Below are positions 8,037 through 16,275 of a stretch of 64,000 nt of DNA, piece after piece. A model generated the notes under the pieces. The model was given only the letters and a program-made list of their open reading frames with translations. It was not told where the DNA came from and did no database searches. The translations under genes and the position numbers were made by a program. Each line of letters begins with the position of its first letter. The stretch's first letter is position 1. Source of the DNA: Rhodococcus oxybenzonivorans (lineage in GTDB: Bacteria > Actinomycetota > Actinomycetes > Mycobacteriales > Mycobacteriaceae); assembly GCF_003130705.1 (NCBI RefSeq), contig NZ_CP021354.1, positions 4,278,001 through 4,342,000 on the forward strand, written 5' to 3'.

Positions 8037-8957
8037 CGGACCAAGGGCGCCGCGGTGGTTGTCCTTGTCTGCGCCGAGGTCCCGCGGCCGGTAGCCCACC
8101 GGATAACCCGGATAACTGCGATTGCGCGCGTCCCGGGCGGCCTTCGAGCTGGTGCGCGGCGGCAGGAAGCGTACGAACTTGCCCCGCAATCGGAGCACAC
8201 GCCGGGCGCTGTGCTGCAACCACACCGGTGCAGCGTCGAATCCGAACGCCGACAGCATCATCGGGTCGAGCAGAGCATTTACTCCCTGCGCCACGAAGGG
8301 CCGCACCGGCCTGGGGAACCACGAGCAGAATAAATCTCGCGTGTAGGTTCCGACGCGGTGGTTGTCCTCCGTGTACCGGAAGTGTTTCCGCTCGTAGTCG
8401 GCTTTGAACCGGTAGAAGTCCTCGTAGCTCGTGGGAATGTCCTTGATACCCATTCGAACCCCGACGCCGCGGTAAAAGTGGAAACACGCGAGGCGCTCGT
8501 GCGGAGTGAGCCGCCGCCACCCGAAGCGGTCGATCCAATCGATCGGCTCGTAGATGAACGTGGTGAGCACGTACAGCATGTCGTCATTGTCGATGTCGTA
8601 CTTGCCGTGCATGCGGTTGACCACACGCAGGGATTCGATCCCCCGCTCGGAGTCGTACCCGTGTTCGACCAGTTCGGCCATCAGGAGGGCCGTGTCGTCG
8701 TAGCGCTTCTGTGGCCGCTTCTCGAATTCACCGGTGCGCTGGAGCAATTCGGAGACGGTCGGGACGCAGTAGGTCCGGAACAACGCGAACTCGAGGGACC
8801 GCTGGTAATCCCAGGGAAACTCGAAACCTGCCGTGATGCGGTGAATCTCCTGGTGATCACGCACCGGATCGAGTTGTTCGATTCGGTGTACCCAGCCATA
8901 CCTGCCGCGGGGAGCGGCGCCTGGGGACCTGTCTGCAATGTCGTTCTTCATCAGCAT
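8025..8957 (-). CDS. MpaB-family (DUF2236) oxygenase-like protein
   Basis: About 310 residues, no signal peptide visible. Conserved blocks resemble the MpaB/DUF2236 family, which includes the haem-containing latex-clearing protein: FALFRTYCVPTVSELLQRTG, KRYDDTALLMAELVEHG, a LYVLTTFIYEPIDWIDRFGW block, and HERLACFHFYRGVGVRMGI. The ATG at 8957 is preferred for its upstream AAAGGG. A TTG at 8987 would overlap the aldehyde dehydrogenase stop and add ten residues. It directly follows the aldehyde dehydrogenase gene and is probably co-transcribed, suggesting oxidation of an aldehyde or a polyprenoid/lipid substrate. The reaction is unknown; the haem-ligand His cannot be assigned by eye. Confidence 0.8.
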   Translation of the reverse strand: MLMKNDIADRSPGAAPRGRYGWVHRIEQLDPVRDHQEIHRITAGFEFPWDYQRSLEFALFRTYCVPTVSELLQRTGEFEKRPQKRYDDTALLMAELVEHGYDSERGIESLRVVNRMHGKYDIDNDDMLYVLTTFIYEPIDWIDRFGWRRLTPHERLACFHFYRGVGVRMGIKDIPTSYEDFYRFKADYERKHFRYTEDNHRVGTYTRDLFCSWFPRPVRPFVAQGVNALLDPMMLSAFGFDAAPVWLQHSARRVLRLRGKFVRFLPPRTSSKAARDARNRSYPGYPVGYRPRDLGADKDNHRGALGPSLS

Positions 8958-8983
8958 GGGATTGTCGCCCTTTCCGGCCGCAC

Positions 8984-10516
8984 TCAACGCCCGTGACGGT
9001 TCTTCAGCATCCAGGCGGAAACAAGCATGTCGCGCTTCTTTCGCTCCATCGTCAGCAGATTCAGCGGTGCCGCGAACCGCTGCCGGGCGATCGACTTGAC
9101 CCTGCAGAACTCGCGCAGCCCGTCCGCTCCGTGGATGCGACCGAAACCTGAGTCTCCGACGCCGCCGAAGGGCAACGCAGCGACACCGGCGAAGCCCAGT
9201 ACCGAACCGATCGTGACGACACCGACCCGCAAGGCTTCGGCCACACGCATCGCCTTTCCGGCGTCCTTCGTGAATACGGAAGCACCGAGGCCGAAGGCGG
9301 TACCGTTCGCTCTCGTCACCGCCTCGTCGAGACTAGCGACCTTGTTCACCACAACCGTCGGCCCGAAGGTCTCCTCGCAGATCGCCGTGCTGTTCTCCGG
9401 GACGTTGGTCAGGACGATCGGGCCCACGTAGCCGTCCTTGATGGAGTCGAGCCCGCCGACCACGGCGGAGCCACCCTTGTCCAACGCATCCTGTACGTGA
9501 CGGCGCACGACGTCCGACTGGCTGGTCATCGTCATCGGCCCGTAGGACGCATCCTTCGGACCAGGGTGCAAAGCCTTCGCCTTGTCGGTGACCAATCGGA
9601 CGAAATCGTCGTAGACCGAGTCGACCACGTAGATTCGTTCCACTCCGGCGCACGTCTGCCCGGCGTTGCCCATGGCACCGAAGACGGCGAAGCCGGCTGC
9701 TTCCTCGAGATCTGCGTCCGAGTCGACGAGCATGGCGTCCTTGCCGCCTGCCTCCACGACGATCGGAGTCAGCGTTTCCGCACACGCGGCCATCACCCGC
9801 TTGCCCGTCGCGGCAGAACCGGTGAAGGCGATCTTGTCCACGCCGGCTGCGACGAGCGCCGATCCGGTGGATCCATCACCCGTGACGACCTGGAGGACGG
9901 GCTGATGCGGGACGAGGGCCGCCCACTTCTCGGCGATCCATACCGCCACCCCGGGGGTCAGCTCGCTGGGCTTGAACACCACGGCGTTGCCCGCCGCCAT
10001 TGCGTAGGAGACGGAGCCCATCGGGGTGTACACCGGATAGTTCCACGGACCGATGACGCCGACCACGCCCATTGGCTCGTATCCGACGCTGCTCGCCTGA
10101 TTGGCACTGACCAGGCCGGAAGCCACCTTGCGGCGGCGCAAAACTTTGCCGGCGTTCTTGGTGGCCCAGTCGAGGTGCTCGATCGCGAGCATGACCTCGA
10201 GGAGTGCGTCGTCGTACGGCTTTCCCGTTTCGTCCGCAACGAGCCGGGCGAGTTGCTCGCCGTCCCGCGCCATCGACTTCTTCCAGTCGAGCAGCCACTT
10301 CGTGCGGCCGTCGAAACCGAGTCCCTTCCACCACTGAGCCGCGCTGCGTGCTCGCTCGACCGCGTCACGCACGTCACGCTCGCCGTGGATGGGGTACTCG
10401 GCCAGTACCTCGCCGGTGCGCGGGTCCAGGGACGAGAACGTTCCTGGTGACGGTTCCGCGGAAGGCAATGGCGTGGTGCCCGCACTCGTGTCGGTCGTCT
10501 CGGCCTGCTGTGGCAT
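8984..10516 (-). CDS. NAD(P)-dependent aldehyde dehydrogenase family protein
   Basis: A 510-residue ALDH. The N-terminal 25 residues are Thr/Pro/Ser-rich and probably disordered. Key motifs are GPWNYPVYTPMGS (nucleotide-binding region), FTGSAATGKRVM, the general-base Glu in VVEAGGKDAM and the nucleophile Cys in GQTCAG (about residue 289). Overall it resembles the succinate-semialdehyde/fatty aldehyde dehydrogenase group; the physiological aldehyde is not evident. It is transcribed divergently from the acyl-CoA dehydrogenase at 10671 across a 154-bp region rich in inverted repeats, and the MpaB-family gene follows without a gap. The three may form one regulated unit. Confidence 0.92.
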   Translation of the reverse strand: MPQQAETTDTSAGTTPLPSAEPSPGTFSSLDPRTGEVLAEYPIHGERDVRDAVERARSAAQWWKGLGFDGRTKWLLDWKKSMARDGEQLARLVADETGKPYDDALLEVMLAIEHLDWATKNAGKVLRRRKVASGLVSANQASSVGYEPMGVVGVIGPWNYPVYTPMGSVSYAMAAGNAVVFKPSELTPGVAVWIAEKWAALVPHQPVLQVVTGDGSTGSALVAAGVDKIAFTGSAATGKRVMAACAETLTPIVVEAGGKDAMLVDSDADLEEAAGFAVFGAMGNAGQTCAGVERIYVVDSVYDDFVRLVTDKAKALHPGPKDASYGPMTMTSQSDVVRRHVQDALDKGGSAVVGGLDSIKDGYVGPIVLTNVPENSTAICEETFGPTVVVNKVASLDEAVTRANGTAFGLGASVFTKDAGKAMRVAEALRVGVVTIGSVLGFAGVAALPFGGVGDSGFGRIHGADGLREFCRVKSIARQRFAAPLNLLTMERKKRDMLVSAWMLKNRHGR

Positions 10517-10533
10517 GGCGCTTCCTCCCTGAG

Positions 10534-10579
10534 ATCACATCAAATATATGTGATGTGATGTAATGTAGTGGACATCACA
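10534..10579. promoter_or_regulatory. Inverted-repeat operator cluster in the divergent ALDH / acyl-CoA dehydrogenase promoter
   Basis: Two overlapping perfect inverted repeats: ATCACAT (10534-10540) with ATGTGAT (10548-10554), spacer 7; and TGTGATGT (10549-10556) with ACATCACA (10572-10579), spacer 15. The segment between is AT-rich and repeats TGATG/TAATG/TAGTG. It lies 18 bp upstream of the aldehyde dehydrogenase start and about 90 bp before the acyl-CoA dehydrogenase start, so one bound regulator could control both directions. Candidates are the tandem TetR and the GntR protein nearby. Confidence 0.55.
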
Positions 10580-10670
10580 GTATGCGGCTGACCGCATTCC
10601 GGCAAGCCCCGCACAGACCCCTGCGCCGGGCCGGCCGTCCGCCGCCTCACCCACGAGGAGCCCTTCGCAC

Positions 10671-11843
10671 ATGAGCGTCGAATTCACCAGTGAACAGAAA
10701 GACTTCGCCGCGGCGATCGCCGATTTCTGCAGGCGCGAAACCGGCACCCGCGCACTGCGGGACAAGCTGACGAACCACGGTGAGCACAACCACAACCAAG
10801 ACATCTACGAAAAGATGGCCAAGCTCGGCTGGCTCGGAATCACGATTCCCGAGGAATACGGCGGGTCGGGCGCCAGCCTCGTCGACATGTGCATCCTTCT
10901 GGAGGAGGCTGCCAAGGGAATGGCCCCGATCGGTGGCATCGGGCCTACGTGGATCACCGGTGGCGCGTACGCCAAGTTCGGTACCGAGGCCCAGAAGGAC
11001 GTCGTACTGCGCGGCATCGTGGCCGGCCGCTCGCAGTCGATCTCGATGTCCGAACCGGAGGCCGGATCGGACGTCGGAAATCTCAGCACCCGCGCGGAGA
11101 AGACCGCCGACGGCTGGGTGATCAACGGGCAGAAGACGTGGTGTTCCAACGCGCACTTTGCCGACAACATCCTGCTCGTGGCTCGCACGGGGCAACCGGT
11201 CACGCGCGGCGCGGGAAGTTCTGCCGGGGAGGGAAAGCACGAGGGGCTGACGATGTTCCACGTGCCCGCCGGGACGGAAGGGCTGACGATCAGCGGCATC
11301 GGCACCATGGGCGGCAAGGAGGTGAACGACCTCTACTTCACCGATTGCGCGCTTCCCGCGGATGCCGTGGTCGGCGAGGTCGGCAACGGCTGGCGGCAAC
11401 TGATGACCGGTTTGAACTTCGAACGCCTGATCCTCGCGGCCATGATGCTCGGTACGGCGCAGCGGGCGTTCAACGACACCCTCGAGTTCATCACCCAGCG
11501 CAAGCAGTTCGGGAGGCCGGTCGGAACGTTCCAGGTACTACGTCACCGCATCGCCGATCTCGCCACCGAAATCGAGTGCTGCAAGCTTCTCGTCTACAGC
11601 GTTGCCAAGGAGGCCGACGCCCACCCTGACAGGATGCTGGCCCGCGAAGCGTCCATGGCCAAGTTGAAGGTCACCGAGACTGCCAAGAAGGTGGCGCTCG
11701 AAGGCATGCAGATGATGGGCGGTTACGGCTACGCCACCGAGTTCGACATGGAGAAGCATGTTCGCTCGACCCTCGTCTCCAGCATTTACGGCGGCACCAA
11801 CGAAATTCAGCGCGACATCATCGGTAAGACCTACGGCTTGTAA
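10671..11843 (+). CDS. Acyl-CoA dehydrogenase (FadE family)
   Basis: A 390-residue flavin acyl-CoA dehydrogenase starting at ATG 10671, with GAGGAG (10655-10660) as RBS. Motifs: ITIPEEYGGSGAS, SMSEPEAGSDVG (FAD/substrate loop), TWCSNAHFAD, EFITQRKQFGRPVG and the C-terminal MQMMGGYGYATEFDMEKH and YGGTNEIQRD. At the usual catalytic Glu position (YEGT) it has Gly (YGGT). A Glu in NFERLILAA lies where isovaleryl-/long-chain enzymes carry theirs, so a branched or long acyl substrate is plausible. It is divergent from the ALDH/MpaB pair, with the GntR gene 46 bp downstream on the same strand. Confidence 0.92.
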   Translation: MSVEFTSEQKDFAAAIADFCRRETGTRALRDKLTNHGEHNHNQDIYEKMAKLGWLGITIPEEYGGSGASLVDMCILLEEAAKGMAPIGGIGPTWITGGAYAKFGTEAQKDVVLRGIVAGRSQSISMSEPEAGSDVGNLSTRAEKTADGWVINGQKTWCSNAHFADNILLVARTGQPVTRGAGSSAGEGKHEGLTMFHVPAGTEGLTISGIGTMGGKEVNDLYFTDCALPADAVVGEVGNGWRQLMTGLNFERLILAAMMLGTAQRAFNDTLEFITQRKQFGRPVGTFQVLRHRIADLATEIECCKLLVYSVAKEADAHPDRMLAREASMAKLKVTETAKKVALEGMQMMGGYGYATEFDMEKHVRSTLVSSIYGGTNEIQRDIIGKTYGL

Positions 11844-11889
11844 GCACTGCTCGCGGTTTATGCTGGTTGCCGCATCTAAGGAGTTACCC

Positions 11890-12579
11890 ATGACGTTGCC
11901 CTCCGTGTCACGAAGCTCAGCGGCCCTGCGCCGTCGACCGCAGCTGTCCGACGACGTCGCCGTGCACGTGCGGAACCTGATCATGTCCGGGGGCGTTCGT
12001 CCGGGTGACTTCATCCGTCTGGACGACACTGCCGCGGAGCTGGGAGTCAGCGTCACGCCGGTGCGCGAAGCCCTCCTGACCCTGCGCGGTGAAGGGCTCG
12101 TCGAACTCGTCCCCCACCGCGGCTACGTGGTCGCCCCACTCAGTCGCGAAGACGTCCACGACCTCTTCTGGCTCCAGAGTCAGATAGGCGAGGAACTCGC
12201 GGTGCGGGCCACCCGGGCGGCCACCCCCGAGGCCATCGAGGAATTGACCGATATCAACGACAAGCTCGAGCGGGCGGTGGAGGACAACGACGCCGCCCGC
12301 ATCGAGGATCTCGAGTTCAAGTTCCACCGGGTCATCAACCACCTGGCGAACGCGAACAAGCTGTCGTGGTTCCTTCTCAGCGCCACTCGCTACACGCCGG
12401 CGCACTTCTACTCCTCGGACCCCGACTGGGGCGAGTCGGCGGTCGCGAGCCATCGCCGTCTCATCGCGGCCATGGCGGAGAAGAAGGCCGACGTGGTGGG
12501 AGCCGAGAACAAGGCACACTTCATGGACGGTGCCCAGCGATTGGTCGCCCACCTCGACGAGATCGGCATCTGGGACTGA
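11890..12579 (+). CDS. GntR-family regulator, FadR/FCD type
   Basis: A 229-residue protein starting at ATG 11890, six bases after AAGGAG (11878-11883); the open frame upstream overlaps the acyl-CoA dehydrogenase and was rejected. The N-terminal winged HTH (about residues 18-85) contains IMSGGVRPGDFIRLDD, GVSVTPVREALLTLRGEGLV and PHRGYVVAPL. The C-terminal helical FCD domain has FKFHRVINHLAN and SHRRLIAAM, whose His residues fit the metal/ligand site of this subfamily. It follows the acyl-CoA dehydrogenase and probably senses an acyl-CoA or organic acid. It could be compared with mycobacterial Mce1R, but it is not next to fadD5 here, so I do not name it. Confidence 0.9.
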   Translation: MTLPSVSRSSAALRRRPQLSDDVAVHVRNLIMSGGVRPGDFIRLDDTAAELGVSVTPVREALLTLRGEGLVELVPHRGYVVAPLSREDVHDLFWLQSQIGEELAVRATRAATPEAIEELTDINDKLERAVEDNDAARIEDLEFKFHRVINHLANANKLSWFLLSATRYTPAHFYSSDPDWGESAVASHRRLIAAMAEKKADVVGAENKAHFMDGAQRLVAHLDEIGIWD

Positions 12580-12615
12580 GTCCGCCCCGACTAGGTGCCG
12601 CCCTCAGGGCACGTC

Positions 12616-13566
12616 TCAGCCCGCCTCACAGGGGGCCGGGTTCCGGTCGGCGTACGTGGGGTCGAGAGCCCGCTGAATGATGTAGAGCGCGCGCGGATCG
12701 GTCGTCAGCTCATTGTGCTCGGCAGCGTTCGACTCGCACCCGTCCTGAAGCCACACGTTGTGCACGGTCGCACCCGGTCCGGCGGTGAGGAACGTGTTCT
12801 CCGGTGGAGTCGAGACCGTGTCCCGGCGACTCGCGACCACTGTGTACTCGATACCCGGGTCCGTGTCGCCCGCGGCATTGAGAACCTGCAGGAACGGCGA
12901 ACCGACCATCTGCTGGATGTACGAGGGCCCGACGGCCACGCCGGCGAGCGTCGTCACGGGCACACCCAGAGCCTGGGCGACTGCACCGAGCATCTGCACG
13001 TCCCCGAAACTGGTGCCGTGATTGGTAGCACCCAGCGTGACGAGCGAATGCACCTTGTTCAGGGCGGGATTGTTGCGATCGGCGCCACCTTCGAAACGGA
13101 GGTACTGCCGGGAGAGCGTGCCACCGAGCGAGTGCCCGACGATGTCGACCTGCGGGGCACCCGTCGTGGAACGGACCCGATCGACGAACACCGCGAGTTG
13201 CTGGGCCGACTCGGCGATGTCGGCACCGCCGAACATGCGCAGCAGATTGCCTTCGGTGAGACCGGCGACCTGCCCGTAGTTGAGGGCGAAGACGCAGTAC
13301 CCCTCGGCCGCGAGAGCCGGCGCGAGGTCCTTCCAGGTGGCCGCCATGCTGACCCATGTGCCGTGCACGAGCACGACCGGGCGGGGGTGCTCGGGCGAGG
13401 GCTTGCAGTTCCAGTCGTTCGCCCCGGACAGCACCGCAGGATCTGCGACGGGCTCGGGCTCAGTCGCCGCAGGGTCCGCCGCTGCAGGTGCCGCGCCGAG
13501 CATCAAGATGCCCGCAAGCACTAACATCAGGGCCTGGGTGGCCGACGAAATACGCATATGCCTCAT
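12616..13566 (-). CDS. Secreted alpha/beta-hydrolase (lipase/esterase)
   Basis: A 316-residue protein with a signal peptide (hydrophobic about residues 10-26, cleavage likely near AAA-DP, residues 30-31) and a Pro/Glu/Ala-rich linker. The mature domain has VVLVHGTW (oxyanion region), the nucleophile elbow GHSLGG (Ser about 146), an Asp region near VASRRDTVS and a late His in AAEHNELTTD. Several Cys suggest disulphides outside the membrane. It resembles secreted triacylglycerol lipases/esterases of actinomycetes. ATG 13566 is used; ATG 13557, with a nearby GAGG, is equally possible. It is convergent with the GntR gene and divergent from the pap operon. Confidence 0.88.
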   Translation of the reverse strand: MRHMRISSATQALMLVLAGILMLGAAPAAADPAATEPEPVADPAVLSGANDWNCKPSPEHPRPVVLVHGTWVSMAATWKDLAPALAAEGYCVFALNYGQVAGLTEGNLLRMFGGADIAESAQQLAVFVDRVRSTTGAPQVDIVGHSLGGTLSRQYLRFEGGADRNNPALNKVHSLVTLGATNHGTSFGDVQMLGAVAQALGVPVTTLAGVAVGPSYIQQMVGSPFLQVLNAAGDTDPGIEYTVVASRRDTVSTPPENTFLTAGPGATVHNVWLQDGCESNAAEHNELTTDPRALYIIQRALDPTYADRNPAPCEAG

Positions 13567-13620
13567 ATCCTGGATAGGCCGAAAATAGACTTCTGGTTAC
13601 GTTACCCAAAAATCCATCGA

Positions 13621-13643
13621 AGTCTCAATCCGTGATTGAGACT
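13621..13643. promoter_or_regulatory. Perfect hairpin/palindrome upstream of the pap operon
   Basis: AGTCTCAAT (13621-13629), loop CCGTG, ATTGAGACT (13635-13643): nine paired bases with a five-base loop. It sits about 145 bp before the chorismate mutase start and 55 bp before the lipase start, in the 220-bp divergent gap 13567-13786. No T-run follows, so an operator is more likely than a terminator. Otherwise the gap is comparatively AT-rich and has no gene. Confidence 0.5.
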
Positions 13644-13786
13644 ATGGGGGTGATCACCACCGGTTCGCATCCGCAACCCGATATTTCGCCGTCTCGGCAG
13701 TCCGGGAGGCGCGGAGAAACGAACCACCACTGACACACGATAGTCGGGATGAGAAAGCTACTGCCGATCGAGTGACTGGGGCGACT

Positions 13787-14206
13787 ATGTATTTCTCCGT
13801 AGAAGAGGGGAAGAGCGATGATTCCGGAAAGGCCCCTGACGCGTCGGCGCACCAGGCACTCGAGGATCTGCGCGCCGAACTCGACGCCGTCGACGCCACC
13901 CTGCTCGACGCCGTAGGCCGGCGACTCGAAGTGTGCCGACGTATCGGTGAACTCAAGCGACGCTCCGACATCGCGATGATGCAACCGCACCGGATCGGCC
14001 TGGTGCACGAACGCGCTCGCCGCTACGCGGACAGCCACTCCCTGTCCCCCGCCTTCTTCGACGCGCTCTACGACCTGCTGATCGCCGAGACCTGCAGGCT
14101 CGAGGAGTTGGTCATCAACGGCGAGACGGGCGCGAGCGGTACCGGTGACAATGGCCACAACGGCCACCACCGCCCCCATCCCTCGACGAATGTCGAATCG
14201 TCATGA
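13787..14206 (+). CDS. papB: Chorismate mutase, AroQ type; probable 4-amino-4-deoxychorismate mutase (PapB-like)
   Basis: About 139 residues. The AroQ-type helical core (residues about 28-105) has LRAELDAVDATLLDAVGRRLEVCRRIGELKRRSD, written in two parts here as LRAELDAVDATLLDAV and GRRLEVCRRIGELKRR, with the Arg and Lys expected at the active site, followed by MMQPHRIGLVHERAR. The tail is rich in Gly, Asn and His and probably disordered. ATG 13787 is preferred over the in-frame GTG 13772, which has no RBS. It overlaps papA by ATGA (14203-14206). Sequence alone cannot separate chorismate from aminodeoxychorismate mutase; the PapB call comes from coupling to an aminodeoxychorismate synthase and a prephenate-dehydrogenase-like gene. 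Confidence 0.85.
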   Translation: MYFSVEEGKSDDSGKAPDASAHQALEDLRAELDAVDATLLDAVGRRLEVCRRIGELKRRSDIAMMQPHRIGLVHERARRYADSHSLSPAFFDALYDLLIAETCRLEELVINGETGASGTGDNGHNGHHRPHPSTNVESS

Positions 14207-16275
14207 GTACGCGGACGCTGCTCGTCGACAACTACGACTCCTTCACCTACAACCTCTTCACTTTGCTCGCGGAGGTGAACGGCGAGCCCCCGACCGTCGT
14301 GCACAACGACGTCGAATGGGACTCCGTGCCGTGGTCCGAGTTCGACAACATCGTCGTCTCCCCCGGTCCGGGACGCCCCGAACGCCCCCGTGATTTCGGC
14401 ATCAGCGCCCGGGTCATCGCCGAAACCGGACTGCCCGTCTTAGGGGTGTGCCTTGGTCACCAGGGACTGTGCCAGTTGTTCGGCGGACAGGTCGTCCTGG
14501 CGCCTGAGCCGATGCACGGGCGCGTATCGCTCGTCGAACACCACGGCAGCGAACTCTTCGAGGGCATCCCGTCGCCGTTCCCCACGGTGCGTTACCACTC
14601 GTTGATCGCGAGGGATCTGCCCGACGACCTCGAGGCGACGGCCTGGACCACCGACGGTCTCCTGATGGGCGTGCGTCACCGGAGCCGGCCCCTGTGGGGC
14701 GTCCAATTCCACCCCGAGTCGATCAGTACGGCGTTCGGACACGAACTGCTCGCGAACTTCCGCGACCTCACCCCGACGCACTCGGGTACACCGACTCCCG
14801 GGTCGATGCTGAAGATCCCCGTCCCGCACGCGCCGTACGTCATTTCGCAGGTCCGCATCGACCACGAGGTCGACCCGCGCACCACCTTCGAGGATCTGTT
14901 TGCCACGGGGCCGAACGCCTTCTGGCTCGACGGCACGTCGGCATCCGAACCGACTTCGCGCTTCACCATCATGGGCAACTGCTCTGGGCCCCGAGCCGAG
15001 TACATCACCTACGACGTCGGTGAATCGATCGTGCGGATCATGCGCGAGGGGCTACCCGTGGAACAGGTCCACGCCCCGTTCTTCGACTACCTGGAACGCC
15101 AACTGGCGGCCAGGTCGGTTCCCGGACTCCCCGGAGTGCCGTTCGGGCTGGGCTACGTCGGCTATCTGGGCTACGAACTGAAGGCCCAGACGGGTGGCGC
15201 CGCCGCCCACCGATCGCCCACCCCCGACGCTGCACTCGTGTTCGCCGACCGGGCCGTGGTCATCGATCATTCCAACGAACGCACGTATGCGCTGTGTCTC
15301 AGCGATCACCAGGACGATCCCGAGATGCGCCGGTGGCTCGACGAGATGGAGGCGGCGCTACGGCGGCTCGCGGAGCCCGACCACCCGGTGTCGGCAGTGC
15401 CTCCTATCAGGAAACCCGAATCGACGGAGCTGGCACTGCGTCACGACCACGACCGGTATCTCGAGCACATCGCGTCCTCGCTTGCCGAGATTCGGACGGG
15501 CGAGTCGTACGAGGTGTGCCTGACCAACATGGCGACCGTCGATCAGACGATCGATCCACTGCACACCTTCGAGCTGCTTCGCACCATCAGCCCCACTCCG
15601 TACAGTGCGTACCTCCAGTTCGCGGGCCTGTCGGTTCTCAGCGCGTCGCCCGAACGCTTCCTGCGGATCGGCCCGGACCGCGTGGTGGAGTCGAAACCGA
15701 TCAAGGGAACGCGTCCGCGTGGGGCGACCCCGGCCAAGGATGCGGCCCTGCGTCAGGACCTGCTCGACAGCGAGAAGGACCGCGCCGAGAACCTGATGAT
15801 CGTGGATCTCACGCGCAACGATCTGGCGCGGGTGTGTGTGCCGGGGTCGGTGCACGTTCCCAAGCTCTTCGACGTGGAAACGTATGCAGCGGTCCACCAG
15901 CTGGTGTCCACGGTGCGTGGGACGCTCAGTGCCGATGCCTCGGTCGTCCAGTGCGTCCGCGCCGCCTTCCCCGGCGGTTCCATGACGGGCGCGCCGAAGA
16001 TCCGGACGATGGAGATCATCGACAGGCTCGAGTCGGGACCGCGCGGTGTCTACTCGGGAGCGATCGGTTACTTCTCGCTGACCGGCACCGCTGACCTGTC
16101 GATCGTCATTCGGACCATCGTCGCTACCGGCAGCGAAGTGACCTTCGGGATCGGCGGCGCCATCACGGCACTGTCCGATCCGGAGGAAGAATTCGACGAG
16201 GCCATGGTCAAGGCCGCCACCATGGTGCGGGCGTTGTCCGTCACCGCGGACACCCCGAACGAAATAGGACCATGA
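14203..16275 (+). CDS. papA: Fused 4-amino-4-deoxychorismate synthase (PabA-PabB fusion, PapA-like)
   Basis: 690 residues. The N-terminal glutamine amidotransferase (about 1-190) carries LLVDNYDSFTYNL, the nucleophile in GVCLGHQ (Cys about 83) and HPES (His 170, Glu 172). The C-terminal chorismate-binding domain (about 210-680) has PIKGTRPRG (Lys about 501), LLDSEKDRAENLMIVDLTRN and PGGSMTGAPK. PIKGT, rather than the PIAGT of anthranilate synthases, marks aminodeoxychorismate synthases. It converts chorismate plus glutamine to 4-amino-4-deoxychorismate. The fused form and its coupling to papB and papC (ATGA overlaps on both sides) match secondary-metabolite p-aminophenylalanine pathways such as those of pristinamycin and chloramphenicol, not a stand-alone folate gene. 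Confidence 0.92.
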   Translation: MSTRTLLVDNYDSFTYNLFTLLAEVNGEPPTVVHNDVEWDSVPWSEFDNIVVSPGPGRPERPRDFGISARVIAETGLPVLGVCLGHQGLCQLFGGQVVLAPEPMHGRVSLVEHHGSELFEGIPSPFPTVRYHSLIARDLPDDLEATAWTTDGLLMGVRHRSRPLWGVQFHPESISTAFGHELLANFRDLTPTHSGTPTPGSMLKIPVPHAPYVISQVRIDHEVDPRTTFEDLFATGPNAFWLDGTSASEPTSRFTIMGNCSGPRAEYITYDVGESIVRIMREGLPVEQVHAPFFDYLERQLAARSVPGLPGVPFGLGYVGYLGYELKAQTGGAAAHRSPTPDAALVFADRAVVIDHSNERTYALCLSDHQDDPEMRRWLDEMEAALRRLAEPDHPVSAVPPIRKPESTELALRHDHDRYLEHIASSLAEIRTGESYEVCLTNMATVDQTIDPLHTFELLRTISPTPYSAYLQFAGLSVLSASPERFLRIGPDRVVESKPIKGTRPRGATPAKDAALRQDLLDSEKDRAENLMIVDLTRNDLARVCVPGSVHVPKLFDVETYAAVHQLVSTVRGTLSADASVVQCVRAAFPGGSMTGAPKIRTMEIIDRLESGPRGVYSGAIGYFSLTGTADLSIVIRTIVATGSEVTFGIGGAITALSDPEEEFDEAMVKAATMVRALSVTADTPNEIGP

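Noticed and set aside
12580..12615. Terminator between the GntR gene and the lipase gene
   Set aside because: Only a five-pair GTGCC/GGCAC stem spans the lipase 3' end and no T-run follows; too weak to call.
13625..14179. Minus-strand open frame of about 184 codons opposite the chorismate mutase
   Set aside because: Composition is that of an antisense shadow, and the plus-strand frame encodes a clear AroQ domain coupled to papA.
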